From Massilia putida (lineage in GTDB: Bacteria > Pseudomonadota > Gammaproteobacteria > Burkholderiales > Burkholderiaceae_D), in contig NZ_CP019038.1 in the NCBI RefSeq assembly GCF_001941825.1, positions 6,076,001 to 6,140,000 on the forward strand: a DNA stretch of 64,000 nt. The letters are read 5' to 3'. Position numbers and translations under genes: made by a program. Below are positions 7,946 to 16,776 of the stretch, one piece after another (position 1 is the first letter of the stretch; each line of letters starts with the position of its first letter). The notes beneath the pieces were generated by a model that was given only the letters and a program-made list of their open reading frames with translations, ran no database searches and was not told the DNA's origin.

Positions 7946-9211
7946 CTAAACCATCGTGCGGATGGGTGCATCGCGCAACGCGCGCATCGGCGTGAACACC
8001 CACGCCAGCAGCGCGGCACCCGCGAGACACAGGCCGGCGCCGCCGAACAGCGTCGTCAACGTCACGCGGCTGGCGATCCATCCGGCCAGCGCGGCCGCGA
8101 GGGGCGCCAGGCCCATGAAGATGAACATGAACAGGCTCATCGTGCGGCCCAGCAGTTCGCGCGGCACGCGTTGCTGGATCCACGTGAACACGGCGACCTG
8201 CACGACGCCGCCCAGCACGCCGATCACGATGTTGATCAGCATGCTCTGCCAACTGGCGGTGATCATGCCCAGCGGCACGAGCAGCACGCCGGCGATGCCA
8301 TCGATCAGCAACAATGTCATGCCGAGATTGCCGGCGCGCCGCTTCCCGGCGATCCCGCTCACGGCCATGCCCAGCAGCGCGCCGGCGCCATGCGCACCCA
8401 TCAGGAGACCCAGCGCGGACGCGCCGTGCAGGCGGCTGCTGGCCAGCAGCGGCAGCGCGACCTGCATCACACCGCCGACCACGCACGCACACAAGCCCCA
8501 ATAGATGAAGCAGGTGCGCAGCAAGGTGTCGCGCCACACGGCCGCGAGACCGTCCGCGACGGCCCGCAGCACCGGTTGCGGCGCCGGCGGCGTGAACGGG
8601 CGCGGCTGGACGTTCGCGAGCGTCCACGCGGACACGGCGAAGCTGACGCAGTCGACGCCGAACGCGAGCGCCAGGCCGCGCATGTGCTGTGGACCGTCGC
8701 TGCCGTCGCCGGCGAGCGCGAACAGCAGGCCGGCCAGCAGCGGTCCGGCCAGCATCGTGATCTGGCGCAGCCCCATCATCATGCCGTTCGCGGCTTGCAG
8801 GTGTTGCGGCGCGACGGCATGGGGCAGCATCGACGTACCGGCCGGGATGCTGAACGCCGACGCGAGCGACAAGCCCAGTGCCAGCGCGAGCACGACCGGC
8901 AGGCGCGCGTGGCCGCTGTAGACGAGGATGGCGAGCACGGCCAGCAGCACGGTGTTGACGTGCTTGGTGAGCATCAGGACCCGCTTGGGCGAGTGGCGGT
9001 CGACGAGCGCGCCGCCGAACAGGATCAGGATGGCGCGCGGGATGCCCATCAACGCGACGGCCAGGCCCAGCGCGACGGCGTCGCCCGTCAGCTTGAGCAC
9101 GAGCCAGGGCAGGGCGATCTGGGTGAACTGGTCGCCGAGGGCGGAGATGGCGCCGCCGCTCATCAGCCAGGTGAAATTGCGGTCGCGCAGCAGTTGGGAT
9201 CGTTCGTTCAT
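7946..9211 (-). CDS. MFS transporter
   Basis: A 421-residue inner-membrane protein with about twelve hydrophobic segments. The family loop between helices 2 and 3 is present (FGGALVDRHSPKRVLMLTKH). Overall pattern and N-terminus (RNFTWLMSGGAISALGDQF) match drug-efflux or macrolide-type (DHA3) exporters. It sits 34 bases after a MarR-family gene and 33 bases before hyi on the same strand. The MarR-MFS pairing is typical of inducible efflux. The downstream hyi could instead point to a small hydroxy-acid as cargo, but the sequence does not decide this. Confidence 0.88.
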   Translation of the reverse strand: MNERSQLLRDRNFTWLMSGGAISALGDQFTQIALPWLVLKLTGDAVALGLAVALMGIPRAILILFGGALVDRHSPKRVLMLTKHVNTVLLAVLAILVYSGHARLPVVLALALGLSLASAFSIPAGTSMLPHAVAPQHLQAANGMMMGLRQITMLAGPLLAGLLFALAGDGSDGPQHMRGLALAFGVDCVSFAVSAWTLANVQPRPFTPPAPQPVLRAVADGLAAVWRDTLLRTCFIYWGLCACVVGGVMQVALPLLASSRLHGASALGLLMGAHGAGALLGMAVSGIAGKRRAGNLGMTLLLIDGIAGVLLVPLGMITASWQSMLINIVIGVLGGVVQVAVFTWIQQRVPRELLGRTMSLFMFIFMGLAPLAAALAGWIASRVTLTTLFGGAGLCLAGAALLAWVFTPMRALRDAPIRTMV

Positions 9212-9245
9212 GCCGTCTCCAGGTCGTCGTGCGGACGTGCGCCGA

Positions 9246-9698
9246 TCAGCGGCCGATGCCCGCGATCTGCGCGAGCAGGTCCGACGTCGCCTGCAGCTGC
9301 GCGCGCGCCGGGCCGCCCAGCATGGCGCGGCTGACGTTGTCGACGACGGTCGTCGCGTTGGTCACGAGTTCGCTGCCCGTCGGCGTGATCAGCGCGTAGC
9401 CGACGCGGGCGTCGCGCGGGTCGCTCTGGCGCGTGACGAGGCCGATCTTTTCCAGCGGCAGCAGCGAGCGCGTCACGCCGGACGCGGTCAGCCCCAGCTT
9501 GTCGGCCAGGTCGACGCGGCGCAGGCGTCCGCCCGGCGCGCGCTGCAGGTGCAGCAGCAACTGGTAGTCGGCGAAGCTGATGCCGTGATGGCCGCCCAGG
9601 GCGCTGTCGAGCCGGCGCACGAGCGTCGCCCAGGCGCGCGACAGGCGCAGGCAGAATTCGGTGGTGAGGGTATCGGGGGTATCGTCGGTCGAGGTCAT
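9246..9698 (-). CDS. MarR-family repressor
   Basis: A 150-residue dimeric winged-helix regulator. Residues ~50-110 hold the recognition region (LRRVDLADKLGLTASGVTRSLLPLEKIGLVTR) and the wing (QSDPRDARVGYALITPTG), the classic MarR signature. The ATG at 9698 was chosen because the in-frame extension upstream runs through the palindromic operator region. Binding to those palindromes (9722-9771) would repress its own operon, including the MFS transporter and hyi genes. A small aromatic or acidic ligand is the usual inducer in this family; the actual one is unknown. Confidence 0.88.
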   Translation of the reverse strand: MTSTDDTPDTLTTEFCLRLSRAWATLVRRLDSALGGHHGISFADYQLLLHLQRAPGGRLRRVDLADKLGLTASGVTRSLLPLEKIGLVTRQSDPRDARVGYALITPTGSELVTNATTVVDNVSRAMLGGPARAQLQATSDLLAQIAGIGR

Positions 9699-9721
9699 GG
9701 CGTCTCCGGGTAGTGGACCGT

Positions 9722-9771
9722 TACTTGATCTGTCAAGTATGGAAATATTTTTAACGGTCCGCAAGTACTTG
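9722..9771 (-). promoter_or_regulatory. MarR operon promoter with two operator palindromes
   Basis: Read on the minus strand, a -35 TTGCGG (plus-strand 9759-9764) and a -10 CATACT (9736-9741) are separated by 17 bases. A perfect inverted repeat TACTTGA/TCAAGTA (9722-9728, 9733-9739) overlaps the -10 box. A perfect palindrome CAAGTACTTG (9762-9771) overlaps the -35 box. Both share CAAGTA half sites, so they are probably two sites for one repressor, most likely the adjacent MarR protein. Confidence 0.65.
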
Positions 9772-9797
9772 AGTATGCAAATACCTCGGATGGCCAC

Positions 9798-9823
9798 AAA
9801 AAAGCCGGGACGGATCCCGGCTT
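9798..9823 (-). terminator. Rho-independent terminator of the RhlE-type helicase gene
   Basis: On the minus strand a stem AGCCGGG/CCCGGCT (plus-strand 9803-9809 and 9816-9822) is followed by a run of six T. It lies 20 bases past the helicase stop codon and insulates the MarR promoter from read-through. Confidence 0.85.
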
Positions 9824-9843
9824 GGCGTCATGCAGACTGCGGA

Positions 9844-11265
9844 TCAGCGATCGCCGCCGGAGCGGGCCGCTGCCGGACGCGGACCGCGCCCTTGGCCGCG
9901 ACCGCCGCCGTTGCCACCGTTGCGGTTGCCCGGCTGGGCCGCGCGTGCGCCGCCGCCGTTGCCGCCGCCGTTACCTCCGGTGCGCTGGCCCGCGCCTTGC
10001 GCGCGCGGCGCGGCCGCGGCATTGCCGGCGCCGCGGTTGCCGCCCGGACGGCCGCGGCCCGGATGGCCCGGCGCGCCACTGCGCAGCTGGATCGGTTGCG
10101 GCTTCGCCGTCGGATCCGGCTCGAAGCCCGGGATCACGTGGCGGGGCAGCGTCTGCTTGATCAGCTTTTCGATGTCCTTGAGCATCTGGTGCTCGTCCAC
10201 GCAGACCAGCGACACGGCCTCGCCCGTGGCGCCGGCGCGGCCCGTGCGGCCGATGCGGTGGACATAGTCTTCCGGCACGTTCGGCAGGTCGTAGTTGACC
10301 ACGTGCGGCAGCTGGTCGATGTCGATACCGCGCGCCGCGATGTCGGTGGCGACGAGCGCCGTCAGGCTGCCGTCCTTGAACTCGGCCAGCGCCTTCGTGC
10401 GCGCCGACTGGCTCTTGTTGCCGTGGATCGCCATCGCGCCGATGCCGTCCTTGCCGAGCTGCTCGACGAGTTTATTGGCGCCGTGCTTCGTGCGGGTGAA
10501 CACGAGCACCTGTTTCCAGCCATGCGTCTTGATCAGGTGCGCCAGCATCGGGTGCTTCTTGTCGCGGTCGACCGGGTGGATCTTCTGGGCGATGACTTCG
10601 ACGGTCGAGTTGCGCGGCGCCACTTCGATCATGGCCGGGTTGTCCAGCAGGCGGTCGGCCAGGCCTTTGATCTCGTCCGAGAACGTGGCCGAGAACAGCA
10701 GGTTCTGGCGCTTCGGCGGCAGCACGGCCAGCACTTTGCGGATGTCGTGGATGAAGCCCATGTCCAGCATGCGGTCGGCTTCGTCCAGGATCAGGATCTC
10801 GATCTTGTCGAGCTTGATGGTGCCCTGGGACACGTGGTCGAGCAGGCGGCCCGGCGTGGCGACGAGGATGTCGACGCCGCCCGCGAGCAGCTTGATCTGC
10901 GGGTGGATGCCGACGCCGCCGAAGATCACGGCCGAGTTCAGGTTCGTGTACTTGGCATAGGTGCGCACGTTTTCCTCGACCTGGGCCGCGAGTTCGCGGG
11001 TGGGGGCGAGCACGAGGGCACGGATCGAACGCTTCGAGGTTTTGTTGGTCAATGCGGCGCCCACCTTGTCGGTCGACAAGCGGTGCAGCACGGGCAGCGT
11101 GAAGCCGGCGGTCTTGCCGGTGCCGGTCTGGGCGCCCGCGAGCAGGTCACCGCCTTTCATCACGGCAGGGATCGCCTTTGCCTGGATCGGGGTCGGGACG
11201 GTATAGCCCGCTTCAGTGACGGCGCGCACGATGGCGTCGGACAGACCGAGAGTATTGAATGACAT
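9844..11265 (-). CDS. rhlE: DEAD-box RNA helicase, RhlE type
   Basis: A 473-residue ATP-dependent RNA helicase for ribosome assembly and RNA turnover. All motifs are in order: Q motif near residue 28, Walker A AQTGTGKT (45-52), PTRELA (88-93), DEAD (161-164), SAT (192-194) and HRIGRTGR (336-343). The final ~75 residues are a Gly/Arg/Asn-rich tail of the RGG kind ([16 protein letters not shown]) that adds non-specific RNA affinity. N-terminus and core resemble RhlE best. The 5' leader appears to be over 100 bases long, as is common for cold-induced helicases, but cold control is not shown here. Confidence 0.92.
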   Translation of the reverse strand: MSFNTLGLSDAIVRAVTEAGYTVPTPIQAKAIPAVMKGGDLLAGAQTGTGKTAGFTLPVLHRLSTDKVGAALTNKTSKRSIRALVLAPTRELAAQVEENVRTYAKYTNLNSAVIFGGVGIHPQIKLLAGGVDILVATPGRLLDHVSQGTIKLDKIEILILDEADRMLDMGFIHDIRKVLAVLPPKRQNLLFSATFSDEIKGLADRLLDNPAMIEVAPRNSTVEVIAQKIHPVDRDKKHPMLAHLIKTHGWKQVLVFTRTKHGANKLVEQLGKDGIGAMAIHGNKSQSARTKALAEFKDGSLTALVATDIAARGIDIDQLPHVVNYDLPNVPEDYVHRIGRTGRAGATGEAVSLVCVDEHQMLKDIEKLIKQTLPRHVIPGFEPDPTAKPQPIQLRSGAPGHPGRGRPGGNRGAGNAAAAPRAQGAGQRTGGNGGGNGGGARAAQPGNRNGGNGGGRGQGRGPRPAAARSGGDR

Positions 11266-11621
11266 AGTTTTCTGGTAGGGATCGGCCCGTCGTTCTTGTT
11301 TTCATGGAACGCCAGTCCAGCCGATCGGATTACACAACAGGGCGGCCGGTACTGGTGCCGGATCGCCGAGACGTGAACGCAAAACGTGAACGGTCACGCG
11401 ACATTATAATTAAAAATGTTTCGCTATGGAAATTTTAGCGCGGCCTGTGTCGTTTATGACAGAGCCGGTGGAAGCGGGGGCGGGGCACCTCGTGGGCGCC
11501 GGAAGCGTTCTTGACAGGCCGATAACGCCACCTGTGGCGGGAAAGCCGCGCGGCCAGCAAGGCCCGCGGCATTCCCCGGACTTACACGATGCGTATTTTA
11601 CGCGAAACGGCGGGTGGCCGC
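11266..11621. other. Leader of the helicase gene and 3' flank of suhB
   Basis: A 356-base stretch without a gene. A minus-strand TATAAT (plus 11403-11408) with a TTTCCA (11427-11432) 18 bases further out could be the helicase promoter, giving a leader of about 130 bases. Inside that leader are a direct repeat ACGTGAACG (11371-11379 and 11384-11392) and a small inverted repeat CGTGA/TCACG (11385-11389, 11394-11398). From 11440 to 11621 I see nothing definite. Confidence 0.4.
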
Positions 11622-12410
11622 TCAGGCGAACGGTTTCAGCAGGGAGACCATGCCGGCGAAGACCTTGGGGCCGGCGGCGATGATGTCACCCTTGTTCAGG
11701 TATTCGGACTCGCCGTTGAACTCGCCGACGATGCCGCCCGCCTCGGTCACGAGCAGCGAACCGGCGGCGATGTCCCAGATCTTGAGGTTCTTTTCGAAGT
11801 AACCGTCGACGCGGCCGGCGGCCACGTTGGCCAGTTCCAGCGCGGCCGAACCGCTCGAGCGCAGGCCGTGGCAGCGCGGCGCCACGACTTCGTACATGCG
11901 CAGGTATTCGGCGAGGTCGCGCGGCTCGGCGCCGTGGCCGGAGCCGATCAGCGCCTTGTTGATACGGTCCGGGTTGCGCACGCGGATGCGCTTGTCGTTC
12001 AGGTAGGCGCCGGCGCCCTTGGTGGCGGTGAACAGGTCGTTGCGGACCGGGTCATAGATGACGGCCTGCGTGATCACGCCGCGCTGTTGCAGCGCGATGG
12101 AGATGCAGTAGTTGGGGTAGCCGTGCAGGAAGTTGGTGGTGCCGTCGATCGGATCGATGATCCAGACGAATTCGCTCTCGTCGTTCAGGTTCGCGGTGGC
12201 GCCCGATTCTTCGCCCAGGATGGCGTGGTCGGGGTAGGCTTTCAGCAAGGTTTCGACGATCGCCTGTTCCGAAGCCTGGTCGACGTCGGTGACGAAGTTG
12301 TTGTGGCTCTTTTCGCTGACGGTGATGCGGTCGAGGTCGAAGGATGCGCGGTTGATGACGGTCGCGGCGCGGCGGGCGGCCTTGATGGCCGTATTGAGCA
12401 TGGGGTGCAT
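11622..12410 (-). CDS. suhB: Inositol-1-monophosphatase family protein
   Basis: A 262-residue magnesium-dependent phosphatase. Metal and catalytic residues are present: GEESG (66-70), DPIDGTTNF (86-94) and WDIAAGSLLVTEAGG near the C-terminus. In E. coli SuhB also joins the rRNA transcription antitermination complex. The gene is divergent from trmJ across a 158-base spacer, the same neighbour pair as in many proteobacteria, which supports the name. Length is that of the family. Confidence 0.94.
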   Translation of the reverse strand: MHPMLNTAIKAARRAATVINRASFDLDRITVSEKSHNNFVTDVDQASEQAIVETLLKAYPDHAILGEESGATANLNDESEFVWIIDPIDGTTNFLHGYPNYCISIALQQRGVITQAVIYDPVRNDLFTATKGAGAYLNDKRIRVRNPDRINKALIGSGHGAEPRDLAEYLRMYEVVAPRCHGLRSSGSAALELANVAAGRVDGYFEKNLKIWDIAAGSLLVTEAGGIVGEFNGESEYLNKGDIIAAGPKVFAGMVSLLKPFA

Positions 12411-12568
12411 AAGCTATCCGTAAAAAATGCTGACGCCCACCGCGCGCGGGCGCCGTGAACGATCTGAACGAGAAATAATTAAAGAGCAAAGCGGTGCCGA
12501 AGCCGTTAAAATCGCGAGCTTCTTGCCCGCATTTCAACGCCCGTCACCGCGCGATGGCGTTATTTTAA

Positions 12569-13351
12569 ATGAACCCTACCGAAACTGTCTCTTCTCTTTT
12601 CAAACGTCTACGCTTCGTCCTGGTGGAGACCAGCCGCGCCGGCAACGTCGGCTCGGTGGCGCGCGCCCTGAAAACGATGGGATTTTCCGACCTCGTGCTC
12701 GTCGCCCCCCGCTGCAACGACCCGCTGTACGACCCGGAAGCGGTGGCCTTCGCCAGCGGCGCCATCGACGTGCTGCAGGGCGCGCGCATCGTCGATTCGA
12801 TCGGCGAGGCGCTCGACGGCTGCAATTTCGCGGCCGCCGTGTCGGCCCGGCTGCGCGAGTTTTCGCCGCCCGTGTGGGCGCCGCGGGAATTTTCCGCGCA
12901 CGCGGCCGGCACCGCAGACCTGCGCCCGGCGCTGATCCTCGGCAACGAGCGCTTCGGCCTGCCGAACCAGATCGTCGAGCAGTGCAATGTGCTGATCAAC
13001 ATCCCGGCCAATCCGGACTATTCGTCGCTGAACCTGTCCCAGGCCGCGCAGGTGCTCGCGTACGAGTGCCGCCTGGCGGCGCAGGGCGAGAACCGCACGC
13101 AGGAAGGCATCGGCTTCCACGGCGAGGCCGCGAGCGTGGCGCAGATCGAGGGCATGTATGCGCACCTGGAAGAGGCGCTGGTGGCGATCGGCTTCCTGAA
13201 CGCCACCAACCCGAAAAAGCTGATGCCGCGCCTGAAACGCCTGTTCGCGCGCGCGCAGCTGGAGACGGAAGAGGTCAACATCCTGCGCGGCATTGCGCGC
13301 CAGATGCTGAAAACCGCTCCCGCCAACGACGCGGACGCCGGCCACGACTAA
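12569..13351 (+). CDS. trmJ: tRNA (Cm32/Um32) methyltransferase
   Basis: A 260-residue SPOUT-class enzyme that 2'-O-methylates residue 32 in the anticodon loop of certain tRNAs, using S-adenosylmethionine. The knot motifs are clear: an N-terminal RFVLVETSRAGNVGSVARALKTMG with the conserved Asn and Arg, then ALILGNERFGLPN, then SLNLSQAAQVLAYE. The C-terminal ~90 residues are the helical tail special to TrmJ. It is divergent from suhB, the conserved arrangement. An inverted-repeat element begins 6 bases after the stop. Confidence 0.95.
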   Translation: MNPTETVSSLFKRLRFVLVETSRAGNVGSVARALKTMGFSDLVLVAPRCNDPLYDPEAVAFASGAIDVLQGARIVDSIGEALDGCNFAAAVSARLREFSPPVWAPREFSAHAAGTADLRPALILGNERFGLPNQIVEQCNVLINIPANPDYSSLNLSQAAQVLAYECRLAAQGENRTQEGIGFHGEAASVAQIEGMYAHLEEALVAIGFLNATNPKKLMPRLKRLFARAQLETEEVNILRGIARQMLKTAPANDADAGHD

Positions 13352-13356
13352 AAATT

Positions 13357-13527
13357 CGGGGTCAGAGCCCTTTTTGAGTCAAGTTCCTTGTGGCATGCCG
13401 GTCTTCGATATTCCCGCTGCCGCGGTCGAGTGAACGCCATGCGTGGACAGGAAGCGCGTTCGGGCATCGCGACGGCGCTTGGCGGCGATCTGTCGAAACA
13501 TTGTCCGAAAAAGTGCTCTGACCCCGG
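13357..13527. repeat. Intergenic inverted-repeat element, CGGGGTCAGAGC family, copy A
   Basis: CGGGGTCAGAGC at 13357-13368 is repeated in inverse as GCTCTGACCCCG at 13515-13526, enclosing 146 bases with no coding potential that I can support. The arms match those of the compact element at 26333-26390. Such palindromes in betaproteobacteria resemble REP units mobilised by RAYT transposases, but no transposase gene is present here. Confidence 0.7.
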
Positions 13528-13627
13528 TTTTGGGAAATTTTCCGGCTAGACGGCTTGCTCTAGTCCCGGTTGGTCGCCTGACCTGTTCTTTCGCTTACAC
13601 TTTGAAAAACACATACAAAGGGTGAGC

Positions 13628-14149
13628 ATGGAGACAACCCGCAGAACCTTCCTGAAGGCCGGCCTGCTGTCGGCCGCGCTGCTGGCCGCGGGCGGCGGCT
13701 GGTATCGAACCACGCATCCGGCACCGCCGCGCGGTTTCGTGCTCGACGGCGAGGCGCGCGCCGCGCTCGATGCCATCGTCCCCGCAATCCTGGCCGGTGC
13801 CTTGCCGGATGCGCCACAGGACAGGACGCGCGCCATCGCGGCGAGCACCGACCGCGTTCACCAGACCATCCTCGGCCTGCCGCTCGCCGCCCAGCAGGAA
13901 GTGCAGGACCTGTTCGGCCTGCTCGCGCTGGCCCCGGCGCGGCGCCTGCTGACCGGTATTCCGCACGGCTGGGCCGATGCGACGGAGGTTGAGGTCGGCG
14001 CGTTCCTGCAGGACTGGCGCGTGCATCGCCTCGCGCTGCTGCGCACGGCGTACGCGGCGCTGCACGACCTCGTGCTCGGCGGCTGGTACAGCGATCCGGC
14101 GCACTGGGACGCGATCGGCTATCCTGGTCCGCTCAAGGAGCTGGCATGA
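13628..14149 (+). CDS. Tat-exported subunit-3-like protein partnered with a GMC oxidoreductase
   Basis: A 173-residue protein beginning with a twin-arginine signal (TRRTFLKAGLLSAALLAAGGG), so it is exported folded. The mature part (VLDGEARAALDAIVPAILAG, then LQDWRVHRLALLRTAYAALHDL) is weakly like gluconate 2-dehydrogenase subunit 3, the small subunit that helps export and stabilise the flavin subunit. The ATG at 13628 has AAAGGG upstream; a GTG two codons earlier is also possible. Its stop overlaps the start of the GMC gene by 4 bases (ATGA), so translational coupling and complex formation are likely. Confidence 0.75.
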   Translation: METTRRTFLKAGLLSAALLAAGGGWYRTTHPAPPRGFVLDGEARAALDAIVPAILAGALPDAPQDRTRAIAASTDRVHQTILGLPLAAQQEVQDLFGLLALAPARRLLTGIPHGWADATEVEVGAFLQDWRVHRLALLRTAYAALHDLVLGGWYSDPAHWDAIGYPGPLKELA

Positions 14150-15780
14150 GCAACGAATCCGTGATTCCCGATCCGATCCGGGCCGGCCTCGCGCGCGGCT
14201 GGAAGGTGATCGACGGCGCGCGCGAACAAACAAGCCGCGACCTGTCCGCCGACGTGGTCGTCGTCGGCAGCGGTGCCGGCGGCGGTGTGACGGCGGAGAT
14301 TCTTGCGCTGTCCGGCCTGTCCGTCATCGTCGTGGAGGAAGGCGCATTGAAATCCTCGCACGATTTCAAGATGCGCGAAGCCGACGCCTACCCCACGCTG
14401 TACCAGGAATCGGCCGCGCGCAAGACGCGCGACAAAGGCATCAACATCCTGCAAGGCCGCACGGTGGGCGGCTCGACGACGGTGAATTGGACGTCGAGCT
14501 TCCGCACGCCGCCGCCGACGCTCGCGTTCTGGCAGCGGCAGTTCGGCCTCGCGACGTACGGCGAAGCGGCGCTGGCGCCGTGGTTCGCGCTGATGGAGGC
14601 CCGCCTGCACGTGGCCGACTGGCCGGGCGCGCCGAACGAAAACAACGATCTGCTGCGGCGCGGCGCCGCCAGGCTCGGCATCCCGACGGGCCTCATCCGC
14701 CGCAACGTCAACGGCTGCTGGAATCTCGGCTATTGCGGCATGGGCTGTCCGACGAATGCGAAGCAGTCGATGCTCGTGACGACGATTCCGTCCGCGCTGG
14801 ACCACGGCGCGACGCTCGTCACGCGCGCCCGCGCCGAACGCCTGCTGCTCAAGGGCGACCAGGTCGACGGCCTCGCCTGCACGCTGCTCGATGCGGGCGG
14901 CCTGCACCCGACGGGACACACCTTGCGCGTGCGCGCCCGCCACTACGTGCTGGCCGGCGGCGCCATCAACACGCCGGCGCTGCTGCTGCGCTCGAAGGCG
15001 CCGGACCCAAGCCGGCAACTGGGCAAGCGCACGTTCCTGCATCCGACGCTCGTGTCGGCCGCGCTGTTCCCGCAGCGCGTGGACGGCTATGCCGGCGCGC
15101 CGCAGACCGTCTATTCGGACCACTTCCTGCACACGCAGGCGATCGACGGCCCGCTCGGCTTCAAGCTGGAAGCGCCGCCGCTGCACCCCGTGCTGCTGGC
15201 CACGACCATGCAGGGCTTCGGCCGCGAGCACGCGGAGATGATGCGCCACTTCCCCCATTTGCAGGGCATGCTGGCGCTGCTGCGCGACGGCTTTCACCCC
15301 GAGTCGCAGGGCGGCACGGTGGGCCTGCAGGCGGACGGCGCCGCCGTGCTGGACTACCCGCTGAACGACCCGGTCTGGGACGGCGCCCGGCGCGCGCTGC
15401 TGACGATGGCCGAGATCCAGTTCGCGGCCGGCGCCAGCGGCGTGCAGGTGGCGCACGAACGGGCGCCACGCTACGCCAGCTGGGACGAGGCGAAGGCGGG
15501 CATCGCCGCGCTGCCGTTCGAGCGGCACCTGACGCGCGTCGTGTCGGCCCACGTGATGGGCGGCTGCGCGATGGCGGGCGCGAACCACGCCGGCGTGACG
15601 GACCCGGACGGCCGCTACCGGGGCCTCGCGAACGTCTCGGTGCACGACGGCTCGCTGTTCCCGACGTCGATCGGCGCCAATCCGCAGCTGTCGATCTACG
15701 GCATCACGGCGCGCCTGGCCAGCGACCTCGCGCAAGCGCTCACGGGACGGCCCGCCGCGCGGCCGCAGGCGCAGGCTTGA
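14146..15780 (+). CDS. GMC-family flavin oxidoreductase
   Basis: A 544-residue FAD enzyme that oxidises an alcohol group. The FAD loop is VVGSGAGGGVTAEI (39-52), followed by GRTVGGSTTVNW. The C-terminal GMC block has the catalytic His region VVSAHVMGGCAMAG and NPQLSIYGI. A four-cysteine cluster (CWNLGYCGMGC) in the middle resembles that of long-chain alcohol and sugar-alcohol dehydrogenases that pass electrons to cytochromes. It has no signal of its own and probably rides out with the Tat-borne partner encoded just upstream. Alcohol substrate unknown; the adjacent lipase suggests a lipid-derived alcohol. Confidence 0.85.
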   Translation: MSNESVIPDPIRAGLARGWKVIDGAREQTSRDLSADVVVVGSGAGGGVTAEILALSGLSVIVVEEGALKSSHDFKMREADAYPTLYQESAARKTRDKGINILQGRTVGGSTTVNWTSSFRTPPPTLAFWQRQFGLATYGEAALAPWFALMEARLHVADWPGAPNENNDLLRRGAARLGIPTGLIRRNVNGCWNLGYCGMGCPTNAKQSMLVTTIPSALDHGATLVTRARAERLLLKGDQVDGLACTLLDAGGLHPTGHTLRVRARHYVLAGGAINTPALLLRSKAPDPSRQLGKRTFLHPTLVSAALFPQRVDGYAGAPQTVYSDHFLHTQAIDGPLGFKLEAPPLHPVLLATTMQGFGREHAEMMRHFPHLQGMLALLRDGFHPESQGGTVGLQADGAAVLDYPLNDPVWDGARRALLTMAEIQFAAGASGVQVAHERAPRYASWDEAKAGIAALPFERHLTRVVSAHVMGGCAMAGANHAGVTDPDGRYRGLANVSVHDGSLFPTSIGANPQLSIYGITARLASDLAQALTGRPAARPQAQA

Positions 15781-15784
15781 CGCC

Positions 15785-16726
15785 ATGAAGCCGGCCAGTG
15801 CCCGCACCCTGCTGCGCCTCGTGCTGCTCGTGCAGGTGGCCGCGGCGCTGCTGATCGCGTGGGCGCTGGCGCGCCGCGGCTTGCCGGCCTGGGGCGCCCT
15901 TGCGGCCGGCGTCGGCATGGTGGCGCTGGTCCGCCTCGTCATCAACATGAACAATTTTGTGATGGCGGCGCGGGCGGCGAGCGACACGCCGCCTGAATAC
16001 CGCATCGGACCGGCGGCACGACTGCGCATGCTGGCCGAGGAATTCCGGGCCAGCATGCTGGTGACCTCCTGGCACGTGCCGCGCGGCTGCGCGCGCATGA
16101 CGATTCATCGGGGCAGTCCGCGCGTGCCCGTGCTGCTCGTGCACGGCTACGGCTGCAACAGCGGCTACTGGGCGCATCTGGAACCGCTGCTGGACCGCGA
16201 GGGCATCAGCCACGCGAGCATCGACCTGGAACCTGTCGCCGGCAGCATCGACGATTACGCCCCGCTGATCGAGGCGCGCGTGCGCGAGCTGTGCGCCGCG
16301 ACGGGCGCCGCGCGCATCGCCATCGTCGCGCACAGCATGGGGGGCCTCGCCGCGCGCGCGTGGATGCGCTCGTACGGGACGCCGGCCCACGGCGTGGCGC
16401 GCATAGCCAAGCTGATCACGCTCGGCACGCCGCACCACGGCACGGCGCTGGCTCGTTTCGGCCCTGGCGCGAACGCGGCCCAGATGCGCCGGGACAGCGC
16501 CTGGCTGCGCGCGCTGGCCGCTGCCGAAACGCAGGATAGCCGCGCGCGCATCGTCTCCATTTACACGCACCACGACAACATCGTCGCCCCGCAGGATTCG
16601 AGCGTGCTGCCGGGCGCGCGCAACATCGCGTTCGGCGGCGTGGGGCATGTGGCGCTGGGCAGCAACCCCCGCGTGCTGGCCGAGGTGTTGCACATACTGC
16701 GCGAACTGCAGCCGGCGATGGCCTGA
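15785..16726 (+). CDS. Membrane-anchored alpha/beta hydrolase (lipase-like)
   Basis: A 313-residue protein with two N-terminal hydrophobic helices (about 9-29 and 35-60) that anchor it in the inner membrane. The hydrolase domain has the oxyanion HGYG (120-123), nucleophile Ser184 in AHSMGG, an Asp in THHDNIVAPQDS and a His in GVGHVALG, which form a full triad. LGTPHHGT is a hallmark of triacylglycerol lipases of the PGAP1/LipA type. It starts 4 bases after the GMC stop and shares its strand, so the pair are likely co-expressed. It may release an alcohol or fatty acid for the oxidoreductase; that link is inference. Confidence 0.85.
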   Translation: MKPASARTLLRLVLLVQVAAALLIAWALARRGLPAWGALAAGVGMVALVRLVINMNNFVMAARAASDTPPEYRIGPAARLRMLAEEFRASMLVTSWHVPRGCARMTIHRGSPRVPVLLVHGYGCNSGYWAHLEPLLDREGISHASIDLEPVAGSIDDYAPLIEARVRELCAATGAARIAIVAHSMGGLAARAWMRSYGTPAHGVARIAKLITLGTPHHGTALARFGPGANAAQMRRDSAWLRALAAAETQDSRARIVSIYTHHDNIVAPQDSSVLPGARNIAFGGVGHVALGSNPRVLAEVLHILRELQPAMA

Positions 16727-16776
16727 GGGTCCGGTCGATGATATCCTTGCAGGTGAGTCCACCCATATTTGTTTCC

